Below are positions 47,369 to 59,152 of a DNA stretch of 64,000 nt, piece after piece. The translations under genes and the position numbers were made by a program. The notes under the pieces are model-generated. The model saw only the letters and a list, made by a program, of their open reading frames with translations, was not told where the DNA came from and made no database searches. Position 1 is the stretch's first letter; the number at the start of each line of letters is the position of its first letter. The DNA comes from Odiellus spinosus (lineage: Eukaryota; Arthropoda; Arachnida; Opiliones; Phalangiidae): assembly GCA_963920705.1 (NCBI GenBank), contig OY987225.1, forward strand, positions 31,061,538 through 31,125,537, read 5' to 3'.

Positions 47369-50300
47369 TCAGCTTATTAGTTCCAATTCGTCTGGCATGA
47401 ATACGTTTATAATGAAAGCTACAATTATAGGTCATAAATTTAAATGTAAATTAAAGGTCAAAGGTTAAATTGTGGCTTACCTATAAAGGTAAACCCGCTA
47501 ATTACAAAAAATACTCCATCGAAACCTATCTTGCTCATTATAATTTGTATGACTATGGCTCCAAGTATGGAAGAAATCGCCTAAAATTAAGAATTATAAA
47601 AAGAATTATCTATAGAATTTTGATGTTAAAGACAATTACTTACTGGTGCTGTAAATACCAGTCCAAAATTAGTTCCCGCAAATTTACTCCCAAAACTTAA
47701 ATCGGTTGCTGTCGGCATGATTGGAAAAATACCGCTGAAAAAGAAGAAAGACAGCAAGACCCAGATAACGAAGGTAACCTTGCCACCGTACGGTACAACC
47801 ACGAAACTCAACATCAAAGCCGTTAAGGACAACGAGATGACTATGGCCGCTACCTATAAACCATCAACAAATCACTATTACACGAGCAATTACCCCAGAA
47901 CTAAAAATATAGAACTTTGCGTACCTTGAAGTTTGACCAATCCTGAATCCGACCAAAAACAATCCTTCCCAAACAATTGCAAATACTAGCCAGAGATCCA
48001 ACTATGGACAAGAAGCGGTCATCGCGAATGAAGAGTTGTCCGTAGGTCTAAAATTCGATTAAAAGTCAAATTAATCCTTAAAGGGAGAATGAAACCTAAT
48101 TTTTTAAGCCTATTTTTAGGTTTGAAGGTCATCAATACCTTGTAGTAAGTGTTGATGAACTGAATACACTGACAAATCAGCGCAAACGTCATCCAAATGC
48201 CGTAAAATTCTTTTCGTTTTAACATTTGGCGTGGACTCATCTCTTTGGGTACCAAACTATAAACATTCTTATTGGATTGAAGTACGCTCTTAGTTTCAAT
48301 CGTGTATAAATATCCGGTTGGAACTTGACCTTTAGCGTTCTTAAGAAGATCCGATTTGACCTGAAGTTAATTAAGTATGGAGTTAAATATTAATAATTGT
48401 AATATTTAAAATCTTACATTCGAATTTTCCTTGTCAAAAGGCGATGGAAACAGCAGCATTATTCCTATTAATATTAAGGCACCGTATAAGCAACCGAGCA
48501 AGTAAAAGACACGAGGTATTTTGTCCAAAACTTCATCGTCGTAAAAGAACCTATACCAATTTATTTATCTAACATTTATATAAATTTTAATTAGAATAAA
48601 TTTAATCATTTACCCGTCTTTAGCTGGTTGAATATTACGTGGATTTAGAAAAGCTGTCTGAACTTGGTTAAACAACAAAGGTCCCAATCCGTAACCCGAT
48701 AGAATGATTCCATTGGATAATCCTTTGTTTTGAGGATACCACTATGGATTAAAATATAATTAAGATTAACAAAAAAAAATCGGGAATATATTAACTTACT
48801 TTCATACCAACTGCTAAGGGTGGTACGTACGCAATACCAAGTCCCCAACAAGCGAGCAAACCGTAGACCAACGCAAAAACCACGAATCCAAACTTAATCA
48901 AGATTCCACTTAATGCTATCGAACCACTGGTAAAGAAAAACTTTATACCATACCCGTAGCTTCGTACAAAAGGCCAGTTTTTACTTACCAAAAGATGAAT
49001 CCACCAATGAAACAAGTATATCGTCCACCAATCTTACGTTCCAACAATCCACCGACAACCATTAATGAACCTTGTCCCAAGTACTGCAAAGCGTTAATCC
49101 ATATGGCCAAGCTGTAAGTAACGTCGAAACCAGCTCGATTCTTTAAGTAGGACATGATGTACGGGGTCATATTCCCCAAGGTGAAAAAATGACCCAAAGT
49201 CAAGTGAATTAAAAAACTTCCAGTGAGGGTTGCTATCCCTTTGATTTGCATCGTAATACTAGTGCCTTCGCTTTCGACTGGAATTGGTCCTAAATAAAGT
49301 GATTCTGGTTTCTGATTGGACGAGGAGAATTCCGACGCTTTCTAAAACGATTATTAAAATGAATGGAACTTCGTGAAATGAATACAGAATCACTAAGATG
49401 ACAACGAACCTGATGTTTAGTTTCAACGTTTTTCGGGAACGAAGACTTTAGTTTGTCACGAGGTTCGTCTAACGGAACGTCTTGAAAACACCCAACCTTA
49501 CTCTCTTCTAGTTCAATATCATTATCATACGCCGCATTTGATTTGTCGGGTATGATAGCCCTTCCGTTTACAAGATCCTTTTTTTAATGAAAATAAAAAA
49601 AAAAAATCACAGATTAAAAAAGAATATTGAAAAAGGCTTAAGTCGCGTTTTCAATGTTTTTGAATATTTTTCTTATACGCCATTTAAAGGACATATCTGC
49701 TCATAGCCTAACTTTGACTGTACAATTTATGGTTAAAGTCGTCTGCTTAGCTAGAAAAGAAGGCGACTTTAAAGGGGATTTAACGTGTTTTTAAGCTTGA
49801 TTTAAGGATCTGTTTGGAAAACGCCGCCCTAAGATAGGAAATGAATAATTTTGGGTTCTTATCCAGATATGATTATACTACCAATTCTACCTATCATGGC
49901 AGCACGCTGAAAGTTAGATAACTGGTTATCTGAATGGGCTGCAAATCTGAGGTTTAAATTTATCTCGCCTAATTACTTTTCAGCACGTATTAAGTAAGAT
50001 TTGAATCTAATTGAACTAAAAGTACGTCATAGAGATACGTGTAAACCTAGCTTTATATCTTCTCAGGACTCAAGGTCGAATTCAAGGTATATTTTTTTTA
50101 TTCTCAATTAACTTACGTGCTTTTTGAAACTATTATATTTTAGTCGAAGAAGTGTTTGCATTGAAGCTGAAACTGGGGCGGATTAATACATTATGCTAAT
50201 CATCATAAAGAAAAAGGGTTACAAGGTTGAATTACGCATTTTTTATCTGACATACTGTTATCTTTGATTAAGTTTCGTTTTTAGTTACGCAAAAACTTGA

Positions 50301-50373
50301 TTTTCGTTAATAGAAGTCCGCCAACTCCCCCGAAAAAGGAAACGATGAAGAAAAATAAACTTACTTTATTCAT
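47369..50373 (-). CDS. OFA-type major facilitator B, eleven exons
   Basis: Exons in transcript order: 50373-50365, 49577-49410, 49341-48989, 48926-48800, 48741-48614, 48550-48418, 48360-48139, 48047-47925, 47853-47644, 47580-47481 and 47418-47369. They total 1623 nt, 540 residues plus stop, and every intron is GT-AG. Unlike its neighbours it has an acidic N-terminal extension of about 89 residues, spread over a 3-codon first exon, a 168-nt exon and part of exon 3. Motifs are GGLLERKIGGR (156-166), WYPQNKGL at the start of exon 5, GRIVFGRIQD (407-416) and FGSKFAGTNFG (475-485). Initiation at Met90 would give a protein matching paralogues A and C, so an alternative start is possible. The C-terminus is short, ending ELELIS. 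An acceptor CAG lies 26-28 bases above the ATG, implying a leader intron. The substrate is unknown, probably a small organic anion. Confidence 0.84.
48079..48130 (+). mobile_element. solo TTAA-type MITE end in an intron of transporter B
   Basis: The 91-nt intron 48,048-48,138 contains TTAAAGGGAGAATGAAACCT followed by AAGCCTATTTTTAGGTTTG. That is a MITE left end joined directly to the inner AAGCCTA word. It occupies most of the intron, so the intron may have grown by insertion followed by deletion. Confidence 0.6.
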
Positions 50374-50398
50374 GGTGTTCTAGTAATTTATTTCAGAT

Positions 50399-50948
50399 CT
50401 GTAAAAGAATAGTATTTAAATCTATCAATAATAAAGTGATAGCTTTATCATGAAATTATTTTTACAAATATGAATATACATATTTAGTGATGGAAGGTAT
50501 ATTTTTTTAATTAAGAATAATTACTATTAACTTCTCAACACAAGAATACTGTAGTTAAATACACTATCGGAATGCCTAAGGTAATTAATAATACGTCAAT
50601 TACTTTCTCTTAATTGAATTCTAAAATGAGATTTCCCATTTTTTGCACAATTCGCAATCATTCCCCTGTTTTAATTCGCGAAGAATCACTTCACCTTTCC
50701 TTTGAAAACTAGTTTTGAATATTTTACGAGATATCCTTACAGATTTGGAACTTTAAACGGTAATTTTTAATTATTATAGATCAAAGATTAAAACTCATTA
50801 TAAATTCCAATGATAGAATTGTTCCTTATGACTAATATCAAAAGTCCACTTAATTCCATAAAAGTAAACAACGCCCCGTAAACAATTTAAATTGGTTTAT
50901 TCACACTTGATTTTTTTGATCGATTCCTTATCGTTTAACTTGCCTAAT
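50399..50948. other. upstream region of transporter B
   Basis: Likely leader intron or promoter region. It is AT-rich with no exon. Confidence 0.4.
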
Positions 50949-51239
50949 CAAGAAGGATCAGATAAGGAGAGGAAAAGTGGGAACGGCGCGGCTCCTACTG
51001 CGTCCGCCTAAACTCCCACTCTGGGAGAACGGGGGACAGACGGGGGTAGAGATGCTTCGTGGTAAATTGTTGTCACGTGGGTAAAACGAATCCTTTATGA
51101 GACGCGCTAGCTAGCGACCAAGTGACAACAGTTTACCTCGAGAATTTCCTATCCCCCTTTCCACCCGAGTGGGAGGTTGGCTCTTCTCTCTCTAACTCAA
51201 CGCAGCCCCACTTTTCCTCTCCTTATCTGATCCTTCTTG
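50949..51239. mobile_element. MITE, family CAAGAAGG, 7-bp TSD
   Basis: This 291-bp element is markedly less AT-rich than its surroundings. It begins CAAGAAGGATCAGATAAGGA and ends TCCTTATCTGATCCTTCTTG; the inverted repeats extend through GAGGAAAAGTGGG. GCCTAAT flanks both sides (50,942-50,948 and 51,240-51,246). The interior holds TTGTCACGTGG and a second inverted pair, AAATTGTTGTCAC and GTGACAACAGTTT. CA...TG ends and a 7-bp duplication are shared with the CAGAAG family. Confidence 0.9.
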
Positions 51240-51279
51240 GCCTAATCTACCTGTAAAAAAATTTACAAGCAAATTTTAA

Positions 51280-51588
51280 ACTGGGAAAATAGGCTTAGCT
51301 GGATTCATGGAGATTCTGAATTTCTTAAAATTGAAGAGTCAGCGACCAATGAGGAAAGGTCCGTCGTTAAGGCGAGATCTCCACGAGTCTTCCCATATAC
51401 CATTGGATTTGTCTCTGACCCTTCAACGCGAAGAGATTCACGTATCTCCAGGAATCCAGCTAAGCCTATTTTTCGGTAATTTTATTTCTAGGTTAATATC
51501 TGTCTGTAAATATCTTTTACTGGCATATTAGGACTATTAAAACGATAAAAAAATCTCTCGTTAGGTTGGTATTCTCCGTTTAACTTTA
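51280..51588. mobile_element. MITE with inner palindrome, worn ends
   Basis: The inner inverted pair is AATAGGCTTAGCTGGATTCA and ATCCAGCTAAGCCTATTTTT (about 51,289 and 51,453). The right end GGTATTCTCCGTTTAA resembles the TTAA-type terminus. Right-half sequence recurs at 8458-8530. It has no coding capacity, although a chance 74-residue frame crosses it. Confidence 0.6.
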
Positions 51589-52440
51589 ATTTGAATAAAA
51601 ATGGAACTTACATAACATCCAAAAATTAATCTCCTTTTTTGAGGGGACTCGATTTTTGGCAAATATTGATATGACTCGTACAACTTTCCTCCGCCAACTT
51701 AATCCAATTGCGTGGAACTCGTAATATTAAACTATATATATATAATGAATGTGAAAGAGTCAGATGCTTGTGAAAATAGCAACACGTGACTATTGACAAA
51801 TATGTGTAGCGTACCTTGAAAAAAATGAAAAGCATATCGAATGAAACGATGTAGATGATATATGACTACCAAAGAGAAAAATAGGGTTTTGATAGTACTG
51901 GATAATTAACTATAGCATGGAGTATTTGAAACTGATTTAAAAAGAACAATTAGATTTAATTTTTCACGCTAAATGATAGTTGAATTTGAGTACGTGTGAC
52001 TAAAGAATGACCTCAATATAAAATTAAAGGTTAGTATTTGGGTTAAAGTGATGTTGTCGGCTTCTGATGTTCATGGTAATTTCAAATATAAAATAAACTT
52101 TCCAAAATTTATCTGGTACTAGCCCTTTAACCTCAACCTAAATGGTGCTTGTTATTTTTCAAGGATGCTCTCTCTATCAGAGACAAATAGCCTAATCATC
52201 ATAATATTGCAAATTATATTCGCAATAATATTTTGAATGACAGTTGATTGATATAGAAACATATATTGGGGTGTCCCCTCTTGTCTAAAAATATTCTATA
52301 TATTTGAAATTAATTTATGGTAAGATTCAATAAGTTTCATCTCTAAGGAGGAGCTAAATACAGGTAGGGATAAAACCTGACACCTTAACACTTCTAGCTT
52401 GGAAGATCAGAGCCTCAAACCATGCTTAGACAAACTGATA
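51589..52440. other. gene-free stretch between transporters B and C
   Basis: AT-rich; no exon is supported. The word GTCGGCTTCTGATG near 52,057 resembles the end of the CAGAAG family but stands alone. Confidence 0.45.
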
Positions 52441-52444
52441 TTTG

Positions 52445-53590
52445 ATGGTCTGAGATTAACGTCCTAATAAAATATTCTTTGCTAATTTTTATGAACAATT
52501 AGAGAAATATAAATGACCTTATGACCTTATAAAGTTTTAGTTAATGGTCTGTGAATTACTTTACACCCCTGAAAAATATTCTTTGCCAATTTTTATTGGA
52601 CAAAACTGTCTAAAACTTCGCGTAATGAACAATTAGAGAAATATAATTGACCTTATGACCTTATAAAGTTTTAGTTAATGGTCTGTGAATTACTTTACAC
52701 CCCTGAAAAATATTCTTTGCCAATTTTTATTGGACAAAACTGTCTAAAACGTCGCGTAATAAACAATTAGAGAAATATAATTGACCTTATGACCTTATAA
52801 AGTTTTAGTTAATGGTCTGAGAATTACTTTACACCCCTGTAAAATATTCTTTGCCAATTTTTATTGGACAAAACTGTCTAAAAACTTAACGTAATAAACA
52901 ATTAGAGAAATATAATTGACCTTATGACCTTATAAAGTTTTAGTTAATGGTCTGAGAATTACTTTACACCCCTGTAAAATATTCTTTGCCAATTTTTATT
53001 GGACAAAACTGTCTAAAACTTCACGTAATAAACAATTAGAGAAATATAATTGACCTTATGACCTTATAAAGTTTTAGTTAATGGTCTGTGAATTACTTTA
53101 CACCCCTGTAAAATATTCTTTGCCAATTTTTATTGGACAAAACTGTCTAAAACTTCACGTAATAAACAATTAGAGAAATATAAATGACCTTATGACCTTA
53201 TAAAGTTTTAGTTAATGGTCTGTGAATTACTTTACACCCCTGTAAAATATTCTTTGCCAATTTTTATTGGACAAAACTGTCTAAAACTTCACGTAATAAA
53301 CAATTAGAGAAATATAATTGACCTTATGACCTTATAAAGTTTTAGTTAATGGTCTGTGAATTACTTTACACCCCTGTAAAATATTCTTTGCCAATTTTTA
53401 TTGGACAAAACTGTCTAAAACTTCACGTAATAAACAATTAGAGAAATATAATTGAACTTATGACCTTCTAAAGTTTTAGTTAATGGTCTGTGAATTACTT
53501 TACACCCCTGTAAAATATTATTTGCCAATTTTTATTGGACAAAACTGTCTAAAAACTTAACGTAATAAACAATTAGAGAAATATAAACGT
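52445..53590. repeat. 134-bp tandem repeat, about 8.5 copies
   Basis: TATTCTTTGCCAATTTTTAT recurs at 52,577, 52,711, 52,845, 52,980, 53,114, 53,248 and 53,382, so the period is 134 (once 135). The first copy lacks about 24 bases. Each unit also holds TGACCTTATGACCTTATAAA and GTCTGTGAATTACTTTACAC. Copies are nearly identical, so homogenisation is recent. Confidence 0.95.
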
Positions 53591-54526
53591 CATTTCTGTA
53601 CCTTTGACAATGCATTCAGGAAGGTTGATCCACTGTAATTAAAATTGAAACCCCGACATACTACACAACGTTTTCGACTGATAACTGCGTGCGAATGATA
53701 AGTACCTTCTCGTCGACATAAGTACAGATATGTATGAAGAATATGTACAGGTGTTCTCCCAACATTATATTTGATAACTGGTAATTTGTAATATTTAAAA
53801 AAAATTCCCTGGGGTTTTACTGCAAATTTATATATTACGTCATTCGACGCAATTCTTAATGTAAGAATAAGTTTATGCCCCTGGTCCTTCCGTATACCGG
53901 TTCTAACCCTTTTTCTTTTTATATATATAAAAAAATGGATCCACTGCAGAGTTAAGCATTTTATCCAATCAGGCGCGTTCTAAACAGTACGTGATAAAAA
54001 TATCAATTTCATAACAATTTGTAAGTTTCAAGGGCTTTTTTTATTACATTTTACCAGGAAATAATGACTTAAATAAAAAGATTCACGCGTGGCAGAGTTT
54101 TTATAACGGTTAATGCAATTTTATTAATTGCTTTAACCATTATGACGTCATTTAAAACTATTAGAGGGGAGCTCAAACTTCTAAATTAGGGGCAAGGCCA
54201 ACTTGTTTATCAAAAACAACACTGTCGCCATCTATCAGGACCTTAATCACTAACCAACACTATCCATAAAAGTAAATTGCAACCAAAAAATGCAACATTT
54301 TAAAATAAAATGTTAATTTTCGAATATCTTACCTTCATATGCGAATTAAAAAAAATATGAAAATATATATATTTGTATATATAATCATAATTAATTAAAA
54401 TAACTGTATTAAACTGAATATAAAAATAAATTCCTTGGTAAAGAAAACGAATTGAATACGAATATAATCATTAAAACATGAATACAATTTGAAGTAAAAT
54501 TGTATATATTTTTTTCAGATAGTTTA
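53591..54526. other. 3' flank of transporter C
   Basis: No gene is visible. The 3' UTR of transporter C should lie at the upper edge of this stretch. No clear polyadenylation signal was identified. Confidence 0.4.
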
Positions 54527-57500
54527 CTAAGTTTTTGTGGCTCTGATTGATTCCAGATTCCATGGCATGAAACAAGTGATGATCATGCCTAGAATTACAA
54601 AACCCTCAATTTTGTTGTTATCTTTACTAATAATTTAATACCTTAAGTATCTCAGAGCAAAAAGTATGGGCATGCGAAAATAAATAATAGAATACGGTAT
54701 ACCTAAAATTGCGGTTCCAGACATGACCGTAAAACTCCAGTGATAATGTAAAGCTTCAACTACAAATTCGATAAGGAAAGCACCCAGAACTGACCCAACT
54801 GCCTAAAAAAACACGTTAAAATTGAATTCAAAACATTTGTCTTATAGTTCTGACGTATTTTTCCCCGAATTTATGTAATGACGTTTTCTAAGATTATTTA
54901 GAATACTGAAGACTACGTGAATTCAAAGAGATATAACCTTTGAACTCCCAACTTTCCTGATCTAAGCGGCTTATTTTTTTCAATTTACTTGACCTTCTTT
55001 GCGATTAATTTTAATATTCATACTTATTTGACCTTCCCCTGACCTTAAATTCATTAAATTTGTTACTTTAACCTTTAATTATTTAGAATACTGAAGACTA
55101 CGTGAATTCAAAGAGATATAACCTTTGAACTCCCCAACTTTCCTGATCTAAGCGGCTTATTTTTTTCAATTTACTTGACCTTCTTTGCGATTAATTTTAA
55201 TATTCATACTTATTTGACCTTCCCCTGACCTTAAATTCATTAAATTTGTTACTATAACCTTTAACCCCTTAGATATACGATTTTAATTTCTTAAATACTT
55301 GAATTGTACTTACAGGGGCCGTGTACAGAACTCCGTAGTTCAATGAGGCGTACGTTGGTCCAAAGGCTGACGCTGTGGCTGTAGGCAAAATAGAAAAGAT
55401 CCCGGAGAATGAGAAGTAAATCAGAATCACCATGATGGCGAAATACGCTTTAGATCCGGGTGAACCGTGACCCGGAATGTATTGGGCTCCGACCAAGGCT
55501 TGAGTGAAGATTGCCAGACAAGCCAAGATACTTAACATGCTGAACTGCGTTCGAAAACAACGATATTTAATTATTATTCACGATTAAAAATTGCGAGGCT
55601 TAACCCGGGTTCGACGAATACCTTGTACGTTTTTCTGTCGGTGACAAAACCCCATAGGATTCTTCCGCCACAATTACATACTGAAGCCAAGGCCCCAACA
55701 ATCGATAAGAAACGGTCATCGTAAATAAATGTCAATCCGTAACTCTGCAATTTGAAAAATGACAAGGTTGTAACAGATTAAAATTTTTGAAGTGAATGGA
55801 ACACTTTGAGAAATTTGTGATTTTCTATGTTAAAGACCGTAACAACCTTGAAAGAGACTACTTCGTTCAGTGTACTCATCAAGTACTTAAACTTAGACCA
55901 TCTCCTCTGTTGATCTAAGTTGTGGATTACATGCCTACATTGAGCGATTTCAAGTTAAAAGCATTACAACTGCATGTTGTTCATTGGCATAGGCGCGTGG
56001 GGTAGGGCAGTCACATTATTTTATGAGATCCATTTCATTGCCACTTTTTTCTCAAATTTTACGACACAATTTTTCTAAAATTAGACCGAGGTCTTCGCCT
56101 AGTTTTTTTTTTTAAATATTAACTTGGCGTTTTTTTTTTTTTTTTGTCTCAACACCTTTAATATAATAGATAATTATCTTTCAAGGTTGTCGATAGTTTT
56201 CAGTAATTAGTCTACGTAGTGCCTAGTGAACGTGCTTAAACAAAAACTCATCCGTGTCTCTGGATCTCTGCCAATCGTACTCGACCCACATTTTATTTAA
56301 ATTCATCGAAGAAACAAAAGAAGAGTTAACTAACCTTGTAATAAGTGTTAACAAATTCCACGACAACTGCGGACAGCGCGAATGTAAACCAAATCATGTA
56401 GAATTCTTTTCGCCACACAACTTTCTTGATGGACAAGTCCTCCAACTCGGGTTTTAGGTCGTCCATCTCGAGTTTTTCCCTGGATTCAGACACCATGGTC
56501 ATGGGCTTGGGGGTTTCGGGTGCTTGAAACAACAAAGCTATCGCGACGGTTGCGATGGTGGCGTAAATCAGGGCCAATTTCCAAAAAACTCGTTGAACTC
56601 CTTGCAATAAGTCTTCATCGTCGAAATAGCTACGAAATAAAAGACACTTTAGTACAATTTTAGGCTTAGCCTTGGTCCTAAACAATACATCTCGTTAATT
56701 AGTATAAAGTGATGTTGTCAGTGATTTCTCAAGTATTACTAATAAGGCATTGGTAATTACTAGAAAGCAATTATCACTCAGTTTAAATTAAGTTTTGACT
56801 CGCTTTACGATTGTACCACTAAAGATTTAAGCCTAACGATGAATTTGTTAATGCTAACTCACCCTTTGGAAACTCCTTCGTGGGCTGGTGGTTTATTCAA
56901 TGGATTAAGAATATAAGTTTGCAAAGGAGAGAAGATCATAGCGCTTAAACCATATCCGGAGAGAACCAAGCCATTTGCTAAGCCTTTTTTATTGGGAAAC
57001 CACTAGAAAAATTAAGTTTTAATTAAATCTAAACCAAAATCGCGGAGTAATTAGTTAATTACCTTCATGACTTCGTGTACTGGAGCAACGTAAGCAATAC
57101 CAACACCCAAATAAGCGAATAAGCCATAAGATAAAACCACAACTTCGAATCCGATGTCAATGGTCACTGACGTTAAAGCCACAAAACCACTAAAATAGGA
57201 GACAATTATTTTGCAAAACAATTAATGTTGTTAATCGTAGTTAAAGGGATAATGAAACCCCACAACAAGAAATTATATAATCGTTTAAATAGGCCTAATC
57301 CAGCAGTAGATTATTTTAGCCATAATTTAAGAGTATTCAAATCGATTAAAAATAACTTTTTATCAGAGTCTAATATCTCTTGAATGTTTGAATTAAATTT
57401 TAAATAACCTTGAAATTTTCAAAAACTGTTGGGATTAAATTATAATTTGTTACGGACAATTTGTTTTTAAAATACCCTTTGTCTTGAAGTAATTTATGAT

Positions 57501-59142
57501 TGTAGGAAAACGAGTTTTTGAGAAATGGAATTTTAAGTACGATTTGAGGTAAAACGAGTGAATATTTAAAAAATACAAATGATTCGCTAATTTAAAACGA
57601 ATACGAAATTGCTGGACTTAATTTCGTAATTAACGTACAGCTCAATTGTGATCATTTTTGTGGAATTTTTAGACCTTTCACAAGGCGAAACATTTCCAGT
57701 AAAACCATGTAGTTGGTAATCCTCAATTATTTAAGGTACTAGAATCAAGGCAACTATCTAGTTTCCATGTAGTTTGGGTGTAAATAATAAGCGCCTACAG
57801 CTGGCAAAACGAATTTTTTAATTAAAAACGTTGCATAACGTTGTAGCTAAAATATTTTGTTTTCCACCAGTGAAACAATATTTTTGTTGTTATTTCCGGA
57901 GAAAATTTGTTAATTTGGATTGAAAAATTAAGCTAATTTAATAACGAAACCGATACTTCATTAGTCTCATAAAAATTGTTTAAATATTTATACGAGACAT
58001 AGGTGGAATATTTATTAGATATTTTAGCAATAATTGATCTACGAATTTTTAAATAAAAATTAACTTAGCCTACAGTTTTTTTATCGTTGATTAATTAAGC
58101 TTAACTTTAAACAGACGAAAAGATCTAACATATGTTTTTCTCTAACCTTTATCTTATAAATTAAGTTTCAAGGGTAATATTTTTAGACCTATAAAATTGC
58201 CAAAAATTCTATACGATGGATAATAAAATTTGTTTTGTTTGACTTTCTTTTTTTTGAATATGATTAAAAAGGAATTTTTCCTTAACAAAAATAAATTTGT
58301 TTATGCGCGGGAAAATTGTTAAAATGGCGAAAAATTATATTATTCTTGTAGTTTCATTAACTTCGTTGGAAAATAAAAGTTTGCAATGTGTACCCAGGTT
58401 TTTCAATTATGTATTGTTCCTATAACTGCGGTTGAGTCAACAGATTAAATTAAATCTGATTTAAAACAGACTTTAAACTACAAGAAACAAGGGCTTATCT
58501 GAAGGAAAATTATTTGCATAATGTTTTTATCTGTCTTTTAGCCGCGCCTTCTATCTGCCAACCAACCGCGAAAGTATTTTTAAAACGTAAATTCATTTAA
58601 AGAATGGATTAAAACTATTGTAAAATGAAAGGATTCAATCGACAGTTTGAGAATCGGTTAACCCGTAAAAGTTTGAACAGATATAATTCAGATCTGTTAA
58701 AAGAGATTGAATAGACAGATTATCGTGTAAACAAGTTTTATCCGCTAAATTATTTGCGCAATATCTAAAACAGTTGGTTATATATGTGGATAAATATTAG
58801 CACTAAAATTCCAACAATTCCTGAATAAAAACATAAATATTAACAAAAAATATAAAAATTATCTCACCAATAAATAGAACAACCAATAATAGCCGTAATT
58901 CTGGATCCAAATCTTTTACACAAGTAACCACCGAACCACATAGAAGTTCCTTGTCCTAACTTGGAAGTGGCCGTAATCCAAACCAACTTCGAATTACCAT
59001 TATCGGAGTTCACTTTTGTTCGAATGTAAGAAGCGATGTAGGGACCCATATTACCCAAGGTATAAAAATTACCCAACGAAATTAAACACAAAAATCCGCC
59101 TAAAACGCACAAGTATCCACGCACATTATCGTAACGTCCCAT
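54527..59142 (-). CDS. OFA-type major facilitator C, eight exons
   Basis: Exons in transcript order: 59142-58868, 57189-57063, 57002-56863, 56629-56335, 55744-55622, 55544-55314, 54802-54703 and 54588-54527. They total 1353 nt, 450 residues plus stop, and all introns are GT-AG. Motifs are GGYLCKRFGSR (71-81), WFPNKKGLANGL at the start of exon 3, GRILWGFVTDR (306-316) and FGPTYASLNYG (381-391), the OFA-type pattern. The first membrane segment (about 8-30) follows a short cytoplasmic start, with no N-terminal extension. The 127-nt second exon and the 123-nt and 100-nt exons match exons of paralogue B in length and phase. An acceptor (CCCTCAG) 10 bases above the ATG implies a leader intron. Intron 1 (1.7 kb) is the longest of the cluster. 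The transport substrate cannot be told from sequence. Confidence 0.85.
54893..55264. repeat. 185-bp direct duplication in an intron of transporter C
   Basis: The segment starting ATTATTTAGAATACTGAAGA at 54,893 is repeated from 55,078 with only a few differences (an added C, and TTACTTTAA versus TTACTATAA). It lies in the intron 54,803-55,313 and has not spread to the flanking exons, so it is a recent tandem duplication. Confidence 0.92.
57190..58867. other. intron 1 of transporter C
   Basis: AT-rich, with no exon. A solo TTAA-type MITE end, TTAAAGGGATAATGAAACCC, lies at about 57,241. Confidence 0.55.
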
Positions 59143-59152
59143 TGTTATAAAA

